In this document: piece after piece, positions 32,698-39,752 of the stretch | How positions within the stretch are numbered: the first letter of the stretch is position 1 | Layout: every line of letters starts with the position of its first letter | DNA from: Eubacteriales bacterium | GTDB taxonomy: Bacteria > Bacillota > Clostridia > Lachnospirales > Lachnospiraceae | DNA: 42,060 nucleotides | NCBI GenBank assembly: GCA_030527665.1 | Contig: JAUNAK010000011.1 | Span: 13,162-55,221, forward strand | Direction: 5' to 3' | The notes under the pieces: generated by a model | What the model was told of the DNA's origin: nothing | Database searches by the model: none | Seen by the model: the letters and a program-made list of their open reading frames with translations, nothing else | Translations under genes and position numbers: made by a program

Positions 32698-32746
32698 CAA
32701 AAAACCGGAAAACGGATGAAACACGCTCTGCGAAGTTCCATCCGTT
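32698..32746 (-). terminator. Terminator after divIC
   Basis: AACGGATGAAAC (32711-32722) pairs with GTTCCATCCGTT (32735-32746), and the minus strand runs on into CCGGTTTTTTG. It ends the rqcP-divIC unit just after the divIC stop and separates it from tilS. Confidence 0.82.
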
Positions 32747-32755
32747 CTCCATTCC

Positions 32756-33031
32756 TTACTCTTCCTTGAAGATGATCTCACCGTCTTTGATCAGTCCCAG
32801 TTTGTCCTTGGCCACCTGTTCCTTGTATTCATCACTCTGCATGTATGCCTGCAGCTCCTTGATCTCCTCGGTTCGCTGCTGCTCTTCTTCTGTCTGCTTC
32901 TCAAGCTCTGCAATACGTGCATTTCCATCCTGGATCCTCTGGTACAGACGCAATCCGGAAAACACAAGAACAACCATCAGCACGAGAACAACCATGATAA
33001 TTCCAATGATCGTTTTTCTGTTCTGCCGCAT
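32756..33031 (-). CDS. divIC: Septum formation initiator (FtsB/DivIC family)
   Basis: A 91-residue bitopic division protein. A short basic N-terminus (MRQNRKT) is followed by one membrane helix (about 8-27, rich in Ile, Val and Leu) and an outward-facing coiled coil (RIAELEKQTEEEQQRTEEI), then the typical KLGLIKDGEIIF tail. It should act with FtsL and the DivIB homologue in the divisome. The start at 33031 has AGGTGA upstream. It follows rqcP by 16 bp. In sporulating Firmicutes yabP and yabQ usually sit between these two genes; they are absent here. A lone short coiled-coil protein is hard to assign with certainty, but context supports DivIC. Confidence 0.87.
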   Translation of the reverse strand: MRQNRKTIIGIIMVVLVLMVVLVFSGLRLYQRIQDGNARIAELEKQTEEEQQRTEEIKELQAYMQSDEYKEQVAKDKLGLIKDGEIIFKEE

Positions 33032-33047
33032 ATGGTCACCTGCCTTT

Positions 33048-33287
33048 TTACAGATACGTATACATCTCGGATGCCGCGTCCTTCTTGGTCGTCTCAATGA
33101 TCTGTGTGATCCGCACCCTCAGCGGCTTTGTGCCGAAGGAGATCTCCAGTTCATCACCGACCTTCACTTCGGTACCCGCTTTTGCTACCTTGCCGTTGAT
33201 CGTCACACGTCCTGCATCGCAGGCTTCATTGGCAACCGTTCTCCTCTTGATCAGTCTGGATACTTTTAAGTATTTGTCTAAACGCAT
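33048..33287 (-). CDS. rqcP: S4-domain RNA-binding protein RqcP (YabO/HslR family)
   Basis: A 79-residue S4 RNA-binding protein (MRLDKYLKVSRLIKRRTVANEACDAG is the S4 core, with GRVTINGKVAKAG next). In Bacillus the orthologue YabO/RqcP works with RqcH on stalled 50S subunits to extend C-terminal alanine tails. Length matches the family. CAGGAG lies upstream of the ATG, and a promoter is found at 33372-33399. It is the first gene of the rqcP-divIC unit. Confidence 0.93.
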   Translation of the reverse strand: MRLDKYLKVSRLIKRRTVANEACDAGRVTINGKVAKAGTEVKVGDELEISFGTKPLRVRITQIIETTKKDAASEMYTYL

Positions 33288-33371
33288 ATTCTGCTCCTGT
33301 TAAAAAACATACATAACCTAATCCATGTACCTTTCCCCTATCCAGGGCCTTTGTACATTTGGGATAGGATG

Positions 33372-33399
33372 ATTATACTACAAAGGAAAGATTATGCAA
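33372..33399 (-). promoter_or_regulatory. Promoter of rqcP-divIC
   Basis: On the minus strand TTGCAT (33394-33399) precedes TATAAT (33372-33377) by 16 bases. The transcript would start near 33365 with a leader that can form CCTATCC/GGATAGG (within 33338-33369). Its presence shows that the secreted protein gene upstream is a separate unit. Confidence 0.7.
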
Positions 33400-33418
33400 G
33401 GCAGATTTAGATACGAAG

Positions 33419-35383
33419 TTACTCTCTGGTTCCTGTGTAATAATCCATTCCATACCATCCGATTCCCTCTCCATTCCAACCAATGGAAACAAGGTAATTG
33501 TTCTCTGCTTTGGAAGAGGTGTAATTGTGTGAACCGGTAACAGCATTGGGATTGTACTGTCTGTACAGCGGCACTTCCTTCCGGTCATTGGAATACCAGC
33601 CAATGCCTTCATAATTCCAGCCTTGCTTCACCAGAAAATTACGTTCCCCGGCAGATGTCGTATAATGATGGTCTCCAACATTCGGATTGTACAGTCGATA
33701 CACAGGTGTTCTGGACTGTGCAGGTGCAAACCATCCAATTCCTTCGTATATCCACCCTACAGACCACAGGTAATCCGCCTCGGCGATACTCCTTGTATAA
33801 AAATGTTCTCCACTGTTTTCATTGTACATCCGATACATAGCATCAACAGGCTGATAGGACTTGATACTGTTCAGGTCATTCACAGGGATTTCATAAAATT
33901 TCACCGGTGAACGCTCTGTTACATACCATACGCATTTACCATCCTTAATAATCGGTGCACAATCTGACAGTTCTCCTTCTTTTTGATAAATCGCAGAAGT
34001 ACGCTCGCCTTTTCCGTTGATCATACAATAACAAAGCTTGCTGTTGATGCTCCAGAGCAGCAAAAATGTATTACCATTGACCTTTACCAGATGCGGAGTG
34101 GAAGGCTTTCCGTCATTCTCACCATATGACGTGATCATGTGCAGTGCAGGTTCTGTATTGTCCCATTTGTCATAGGCCGCATTGAGGTCTCGATCCAAAG
34201 ATACAGTAAAAATATTTCTTTGTGAATTCTCTCTGTACCCAGCTCCCATTACAACTGTATTTCCGGCAGCCAAATATGTAGTATCTGCAATTTCGAATCC
34301 TCCCACACTGACCCCGGTATCATTATCTCCGGTTCTGCCGGATATTTCGTAAACCTCTTTGCGCATATACATTTCCACTTCGGGGTTCAGCGACCATCTG
34401 GTCACTACTACTGCACGTGGGTATGCATCTCCATGGTCCAGGGTAACTATGTGCCCATTGTCTATTTTGACGAACTGGTTAAACGAATGACTTGTATACG
34501 CTCCAAACGCATTCTCGCTGTCCTCAATTAACTTCATGCTTCTGGTATTCACCCGCATTTGAAAACTTGACTGGTGATGAAGACCGTCCTCCATCCGATA
34601 CATTGTGTGACAGGTTCTGATGATCAGATCATCTCCATTATGAGCAAAACGAGCAGATCCGGCTTTCATCGGCTCATACGTATTCACACCGCTTACCGAT
34701 ACATGCCCTAGGCGCTTCCAGCTTTTACTGTACTTCGTAATGCGAAACACTTCTACAGAGTCATCTTCCTTAGGATTATTCTGTCCGCTCAGAATATAGT
34801 AATTCGAACCATCACTGTAAAACCCGCCATACACAGGCAGCTCTCTGTCTACCAGTATTTTTTTTCTGTATGTGTATTTGGAATCGTAGTATTCGATCAG
34901 GTATTTGGAATTGTTATTTTCAAAGAGCATTATGCCCCCATCATCCGTTGCGACAATTGCGGACCCAATTGGCCATGCATGACCATCGTAATTTTGACTC
35001 TCCGCATTCTCACGAAATATATCTTGCAGTGCCCCTAACATTTCCTCATTCTCTTCATCCTGCATGTCGGATTCGTATAGATCGGCATCGATCTCCCCGG
35101 CCAACGATTTTTCCGACTTGCGGTCGCCCAAATCATTATGTCCGGAATCCTCATTCTCTTCCGACATGTAAGCCTCTGCGGAACGGATCACAGGTTCTTC
35201 CGCAGGCTCATACTCTTCCGATGAACGAACCACCGATTCTTCCGCTGACTCATACTCTTCCGATGAACCGATCAGAAATTCCTCCGCCGATTCATCTGCT
35301 GCCGCTTCCACTGCGCTTCCTGTGCCGAAAATCATAGATGCCGCCAGCACCCCCGCCAGAAACCTGTAAATTCTTCTTCGCAT
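33419..35383 (-). CDS. Secreted DUF5648-repeat protein with beta-rich central region
   Basis: A 654-residue exported protein. A signal peptide (1-29, MRRRIYRFLAGVLAASMIFG) leads to three 14-residue acidic tandem repeats (32-73, pattern SAEESVVRSSEEYE), then more acidic linker. Residues about 130-515 look like repeated beta strands of a propeller (SDGSNYYILSG, DDLIIRTCHTMYRM, KVNGNTFLLLWS), with no catalytic motif that I recognise. The C-terminus (520-654) has three DUF5648 repeats like the two proteins at 20342-23846. The start is set by AAGGAGGGG upstream of 35383. Base composition looks more A/T rich than the flanking genes. It sits between HU and rqcP, which are often near neighbours in Clostridia. 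Confidence 0.8.
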   Translation of the reverse strand: MRRRIYRFLAGVLAASMIFGTGSAVEAAADESAEEFLIGSSEEYESAEESVVRSSEEYEPAEEPVIRSAEAYMSEENEDSGHNDLGDRKSEKSLAGEIDADLYESDMQDEENEEMLGALQDIFRENAESQNYDGHAWPIGSAIVATDDGGIMLFENNNSKYLIEYYDSKYTYRKKILVDRELPVYGGFYSDGSNYYILSGQNNPKEDDSVEVFRITKYSKSWKRLGHVSVSGVNTYEPMKAGSARFAHNGDDLIIRTCHTMYRMEDGLHHQSSFQMRVNTRSMKLIEDSENAFGAYTSHSFNQFVKIDNGHIVTLDHGDAYPRAVVVTRWSLNPEVEMYMRKEVYEISGRTGDNDTGVSVGGFEIADTTYLAAGNTVVMGAGYRENSQRNIFTVSLDRDLNAAYDKWDNTEPALHMITSYGENDGKPSTPHLVKVNGNTFLLLWSINSKLCYCMINGKGERTSAIYQKEGELSDCAPIIKDGKCVWYVTERSPVKFYEIPVNDLNSIKSYQPVDAMYRMYNENSGEHFYTRSIAEADYLWSVGWIYEGIGWFAPAQSRTPVYRLYNPNVGDHHYTTSAGERNFLVKQGWNYEGIGWYSNDRKEVPLYRQYNPNAVTGSHNYTSSKAENNYLVSIGWNGEGIGWYGMDYYTGTRE

Positions 35384-35514
35384 ATGCAGCCCCTCCTTTT
35401 CATTGCTTCTGCGAGTAACTATTACCGTCAGTATATCACCATCTGTTTTCTTCCTGCCGTTTTGTTCCGGAGTAATTCCCGTTTTTTTAATCATCGCAGT
35501 TACATTTTACCACG

Positions 35515-35560
35515 AAAAGGGCCGTCTGTTCCTGCTTACTGCAAGATCAGACGGCCTTTT
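35515..35560 (-). terminator. Terminator of the HU gene
   Basis: AAAAGGGCCGTCTG (35515-35528) pairs with CAGACGGCCTTTT (35548-35560), with T runs on both strands. It lies about 110 bases after the HU stop and ahead of the secreted protein gene. Confidence 0.9.
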
Positions 35561-35670
35561 CTCATAGAGCTGCTCTTTCACAGCCCTTTGCTTATCGTTC
35601 TCGAATATTCGATTTATTTAATTGTTTTTATTGAAAGAAATTTTCAGATATAAAAAGTCCTGCGACCCGA

Positions 35671-35943
35671 TTATTTGATCATATCCTTCAGAGCTTTGCC
35701 AGCTTTGAATTTCGGGTTCTTGGAAGCCTCGATCTCGATAGTCTCGCCTGTAAGCGGGTTTCTTCCGGTACGAGCAGCTCTCTCGGAAACTTCGAATGTA
35801 CCAAAGCCTACCATCTGCACTTTCTCACCTTTTTTCAGCTCTTCTGCAACTGTATCAACGAATGCTTTCAGTGCATTCTCGGAATCCTTTTTGGAAAGAC
35901 CTGCCTTCTCAGCGATTGCTGCGATCAACTCTGTTTTATTCAT
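35671..35943 (-). CDS. hup: HU family DNA-binding protein
   Basis: A 90-residue nucleoid protein, a dimer that bends and compacts DNA. The helical start [33 protein letters not shown] and the beta-arm [12 protein letters not shown] with its intercalating Pro are all present, followed by [13 protein letters not shown]. The length is exactly typical. AGGAGGAG upstream of the ATG predicts strong translation, as expected for an abundant protein. The leader contains a hairpin GTGCC/GGCAC enclosing GACTCC/GGGGTC (36001-36034). Confidence 0.98.
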   Translation of the reverse strand: MNKTELIAAIAEKAGLSKKDSENALKAFVDTVAEELKKGEKVQMVGFGTFEVSERAARTGRNPLTGETIEIEASKNPKFKAGKALKDMIK

Positions 35944-36198
35944 TACTTAACTCCTCCTGAAATGTCTTAAAAATATTCTGCATGCGATGCATGCGACTTT
36001 GTGCCCGCTGACTCCTGCAAGGGGTCTTCGGCACTATGACCGGATACCGTTTCCGGTTTCCATCATATATTTTACACCGACGTTTTTTCTGTCGATTCCG
36101 ACGAAAAAACAGCCGATTTCAAACCCTTTACCAAAGGTACGTCCTATATAGTAGAACAGAGTTTGTAACTTGTAAAGCAAAACTTGCAACTTTCCGCC

Positions 36199-37539
36199 CT
36201 ACAGTTCCAGATGAGAGCGAACGATATCCAGCAGAAGGTCTCTGTCGTTTTTCTCCGGCACCTCCAGTACCTCCTCCAGCAGCATCTGCAGGATCTCTCC
36301 GAGTCCCGGTCCCTTCTGTACCCCAAGTTCCATCAGGTCTTTTCCGTTTACTGCCAGATCCTTCAATGTCAGACACTGGTTTTCACGAAGGATATCGTCA
36401 CCGATCCGGCTAACCAGAATGTTGTACTGCAGTTCCTCCACACGGTACCGCTCACTTTTTGCCATGGTATCCGCATTTTTCACCTGCATCAGCAGCGGAA
36501 AAAGGTCTGCTCCCACATGATGGATCAGTCTGCGTACACTCTTCGGAGTCGCCTCCCCCATCCAGTCATGCCAGTAAACCAGTGTTTTTACCTTTTTAAT
36601 AGTATCGTTATCCATCTTCAGTCTTCGCATGATCTGACCGGCCATATCCGCACTGATCTCGTTATGTCCGCGGAAATGGTCGATACCGACCTCATCGGTC
36701 GTCCGGCAAAGCGGCTTGCCGATGTCATGGAACAGCATGGTATACCGCAGAACACGATCGTTTTTTACCGCCTGCATACTCATTAAGGTATGTTCTCCCA
36801 CATTCGCCATGTGCCGCGGATGATTCTGCGGTGTCTGCATCATGGCATCAAATTCCGGCAGCACGATCCGCGTGATTCCTGCTTCGTATGCCACCTTCAG
36901 ATAATTCGGATGCTCCGACAGCAGCATCTTGGTCAGCTCAGTGCAGATGCGCTCCGCACTTACCTTTTCCAGCGTAGGCGCCAGTCGGATGATTCCGGCA
37001 ATGGTATCCGGATCGATCCCGAAGCTGAGCTGTGCGGAAAAACGGACCGCACGCATGATCCGCAGTGCATCCTCGGAAAAACGCTGCATGGGATCACCGA
37101 CACAGCGAATGACTTTCCGCTCCAGGTCCTCCACGCCGCCGAAGAGATCAATCAGACCTTCTTCCTCATTATATGCCATGGCATTGATGGTAAAATCCCT
37201 GCGCTTCAGATCCTCTTCCAGATTGCTGACAAAGGTCACATCCTCCGGATGGCGTCCGTCCAGATATTCCCCGTCCAGCCGATAGGTGGTAACTTCATGT
37301 GCCTTTCCGCCGACCAGAACCGTTACCGTTCCATGCTGGATGCCGGTATCCACGGTCCGTCCGAAGATCGCTTTCACCTGTTCCGGCAGTGCCGATGTGG
37401 TAATATCCCAGTCATCGGGCCGGCGTCCCAGAATCGAATCCCGGACACAGCCGCCGACGGCATATGCCTCATATCCATTTGCATGCAGTGTATCCAGTAC
37501 CATTTTGACGGTTGCAGGCATTTTGATCTCCAAAGTCAT
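36199..37539 (-). CDS. cca: CCA tRNA nucleotidyltransferase with HD domain
   Basis: A 446-residue class II enzyme that adds or repairs the CCA end of tRNAs. The N-terminal nucleotidyltransferase core has YAVGGCVRDSILG and the metal-binding pair in DDWDITTSA, then KRRDFTINAMAYN and the neck motif DALRIMRAVRFSAQL. An HD phosphohydrolase domain follows (LLFHDIGKP near 258-266, RGHNEISADMA), as in many Clostridial Cca proteins. All three tRNA genes in this window lack an encoded CCA, so this enzyme is essential here. It is divergent from proS, with 242 bp between. Confidence 0.95.
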   Translation of the reverse strand: MTLEIKMPATVKMVLDTLHANGYEAYAVGGCVRDSILGRRPDDWDITTSALPEQVKAIFGRTVDTGIQHGTVTVLVGGKAHEVTTYRLDGEYLDGRHPEDVTFVSNLEEDLKRRDFTINAMAYNEEEGLIDLFGGVEDLERKVIRCVGDPMQRFSEDALRIMRAVRFSAQLSFGIDPDTIAGIIRLAPTLEKVSAERICTELTKMLLSEHPNYLKVAYEAGITRIVLPEFDAMMQTPQNHPRHMANVGEHTLMSMQAVKNDRVLRYTMLFHDIGKPLCRTTDEVGIDHFRGHNEISADMAGQIMRRLKMDNDTIKKVKTLVYWHDWMGEATPKSVRRLIHHVGADLFPLLMQVKNADTMAKSERYRVEELQYNILVSRIGDDILRENQCLTLKDLAVNGKDLMELGVQKGPGLGEILQMLLEEVLEVPEKNDRDLLLDIVRSHLEL

Positions 37540-37619
37540 TTCTCCTTTTTTGCAGATGTATTCCTGTATATATTATAGTCGAAAGCCCCAAAGTTACAAG
37601 GGGATTCCCGCCTCGGTTG

Positions 37620-37648
37620 TTGACATCCATTTCCAATCCGTGTAGACT
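37620..37648 (+). promoter_or_regulatory. Promoter of proS
   Basis: A consensus TTGACA (37620-37625) and TAGACT (37643-37648) are spaced by 17 bases, giving a leader of about 125 nt before proS. I saw no T-box motif (no AGTA/GGTGG-type elements) in that leader. Confidence 0.65.
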
Positions 37649-37781
37649 TTACATATTGCCCGGATGCTTGAAATCGGTCATTTTTTCTGTGCGTTTTACT
37701 TGCATTTTCGATCGTTTCGGCAAACCGGCTTTACGCATATGTTTTAAAATACATCTTTAATAGAAAAAACAGGGGTTTGTT

Positions 37782-39221
37782 ATGGCTAAAGAGAAAAAAT
37801 TAGTTGAAGCGATCACTTCCATGGAAACAGATTTCGCGCAGTGGTATACCGACGTATGTATCAAGGCTGATCTGATCGGCTATACAAGTGTAAAAGGCTG
37901 CATGGCGATCAAACCGGCCGGCTATGCGATCTGGGAGAATATCCAGCATGAACTGGACCGCCGTTTCAAGGAAACCGGCGTGCAGAACGTATACATGCCG
38001 ATGCTGATTCCGGAGAATCTTCTGAATAAAGAGTCCGAGCTGGTAAACGGCTTTGCACCTGAGGTTGCATGGGTAACTCACGGCGGCAGCGAGAAGCTGC
38101 AGGAGCGTCTCTGCATCCGTCCGACTTCCGAGACTCTGTTCTGCGACTTCTACTCCAAGGACATCCAGTCTCACAGAGATCTGCCGAAGGTTTACAACCA
38201 GTGGTGCTCCGTACTTCGCTGGGAGAAAACCACCCGTCCGTTCCTTCGTTCCCGTGAGTTCCTGTGGCAGGAAGGTCACACCGCTCACGCAACAGCGGAG
38301 GAAGCTGAGGAAAGAACCGTACAGATGCTGAACGTATATGCCGATTTCCTGCAGGACGTTCTGGCAATTCCGGTTATCAAAGGACGCAAAACCGATAAGG
38401 AAAAATTCGCAGGTGCCAAACACACCTACACCGTTGAGGCTCTGATGCACGACGGCAAAGCACTGCAGTCCGGTACCAGCCACAACTTCGATGACATCTT
38501 TGCACAGGCATACGATGTTACCTTCACCGACAAAGACAACACCCTGAAATACGTACACCAGACTTCCTGGGGTATGACCACCCGTGTGATCGGTGCCATG
38601 ATCATGGTACATGGTGACAACAGCGGTCTGGTTCTTCCGCCGCGAATCGCTCCGACACAGATCATGGTCATCCCGATCCGTCAGGATGCAGAAGGTGTTA
38701 TGGACAAAGCCGTTGAAGTACAGACTGCCCTGAAGGCTGCAGGCATTCGTGCAGGACTGGATGACTCTGCCAAGAGTCCGGGCTGGAAGTTCTCCGAGCA
38801 GGAGATGCGCGGTATTCCGGTACGTATCGAACTGGGACCGAAGGATATCGAAAAAGGACAGGCCGTTCTTGTCAGAAGAGATACCCGCGAGAAGACCATC
38901 GTTGCTATCGAAGAGATCCCGGCAAAAGCTGCAGAGCTGCTGGAGGCCGTTCAGAACGATATGTTCAGCCGTGCAAAAGCACATATGGAATCCCATACCT
39001 ACGATGCAGCGGACTATGAGACCTTCAAAGCAACCATCAATGAGAAACCGGGCTTCGTTCGTGCTATGTGGTGCGGCGAAAAAGAGTGCGAGGAGCAGAT
39101 CAAAGCAGATACAACCGCAACCTCCCGCTGTATCCCGTTCCAGCAGATCAAGGTCGGCGAGACCTGCGTCTGCTGCGGCAAACCGGCTAAATCCATGGTT
39201 TACTGGGGAAAAGCATACTAA
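37782..39221 (+). CDS. proS: Prolyl-tRNA synthetase, archaeal/eukaryotic type
   Basis: A 479-residue class II synthetase charging tRNA-Pro. Class II motifs appear as [13 protein letters not shown] (motif 1 region), [27 protein letters not shown] (motif 2) and [21 protein letters not shown] (motif 3). There is no INS editing domain, and the C-terminal zinc-type extension is present with Cys pairs in CGEKECE and CVCCGKPA, so this is the short ProRS type 3 form found in archaea, eukaryotes and many Clostridia. The final Tyr of WGKAY is characteristic. AGGGG lies upstream of the ATG. It is monocistronic, with a terminator at 39299-39328. Confidence 0.97.
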   Translation: MAKEKKLVEAITSMETDFAQWYTDVCIKADLIGYTSVKGCMAIKPAGYAIWENIQHELDRRFKETGVQNVYMPMLIPENLLNKESELVNGFAPEVAWVTHGGSEKLQERLCIRPTSETLFCDFYSKDIQSHRDLPKVYNQWCSVLRWEKTTRPFLRSREFLWQEGHTAHATAEEAEERTVQMLNVYADFLQDVLAIPVIKGRKTDKEKFAGAKHTYTVEALMHDGKALQSGTSHNFDDIFAQAYDVTFTDKDNTLKYVHQTSWGMTTRVIGAMIMVHGDNSGLVLPPRIAPTQIMVIPIRQDAEGVMDKAVEVQTALKAAGIRAGLDDSAKSPGWKFSEQEMRGIPVRIELGPKDIEKGQAVLVRRDTREKTIVAIEEIPAKAAELLEAVQNDMFSRAKAHMESHTYDAADYETFKATINEKPGFVRAMWCGEKECEEQIKADTTATSRCIPFQQIKVGETCVCCGKPAKSMVYWGKAY

Positions 39222-39298
39222 AAATATTGCCGATGCATGTCTGCATGCATCGAACTATGTACAGGATCCGGACCATTCGCCGGGTAATGATAACCAGA

Positions 39299-39330
39299 AC
39301 ACAGGCTGCCTTTTCCGGCAGCCTGTGTTT
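39299..39330 (+). terminator. proS terminator
   Basis: ACACAGGCTGCC (39299-39310) pairs with GGCAGCCTGTGT (39317-39328) perfectly, followed by TTCTATTCT. It lies 77 bases after the proS stop. Confidence 0.85.
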
Positions 39331-39490
39331 CTATTCTATACGCTTCCGCATATTTTCCCATCCAATGACGGGGATGCATAAATCCTCAAAAAATGCAAGC
39401 CCGTATTTTCACAGAATTTCACACAATTTTCGTTCTGAAAATTATACAATTATTTCCGTTTTGCCTCTTCCAATTATCTCCTGTGTGCGT

Positions 39491-39550
39491 TATGATAAAT
39501 AGGCACTAGATATTGTGTCGAATGCATTTTTATCAAACTAAATATAGTCG
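39491..39550 (+). promoter_or_regulatory. Two NrdR boxes at the nrdD promoter
   Basis: GCACTAGATATTGTGT (39503-39518) and AAACTAAATATAGTCG (39535-39550) match the NrdR box ACACTATATATAGTGT closely (core ACTA-ATAT-GT). Their starts are 32 bp apart, three helical turns, the spacing known for cooperative NrdR binding. A -10-like TATGAT (39491-39496) lies immediately upstream, so NrdR bound here would cover the transcript start. NrdR represses ribonucleotide reductase genes when dATP or ATP is bound. Confidence 0.85.
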
Positions 39551-39555
39551 TTTAA

Positions 39556-39752
39556 CTTCTTTCGATTCTGTCAGCCATCACGCGAATTTGTTTCTATTTT
39601 TCAAACAATTCGCGTTTGTTATTGCCAGTCGAAAGAGTTTTTTGACATCAGATATTTTTTCTTTCAACACAGAATCGTGGCGAATCACATTTTTTTCATA
39701 AAGTGTGATTCTGAAAAACCACCGCATTTCGCGAGATATCAGGAGAATCAGA
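39556..39752 (+). promoter_or_regulatory. Structured 5' leader of nrdD
   Basis: The leader folds into several stems: ACGCGAAT-TTGTTT with AAACAATTCGCGT (39580-39593 with 39603-39615), GAATCACA with TGTGATTC (39682-39689 with 39704-39711), and two pairings that exclude each other, CTTTCGA/TCGAAAG (39559-39565 with 39629-39635) and CGATTCTGT/ACAGAATCG (39563-39571 with 39669-39677). It does not show cobalamin-riboswitch motifs. It could be a regulatory RNA acting after NrdR. Confidence 0.45.

Noticed and set aside
37626-37781. A T-box leader before proS
   Set aside because: No specifier loop, AGTA-type motif or GGTGG antiterminator bulge could be seen and there is no terminator before the gene.
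39642-39660. A second nrdD promoter at TTGACA (39642-39647)
   Set aside because: No -10 box occurs at 16-18 bases; the next 17 bases lead into CAACAC.
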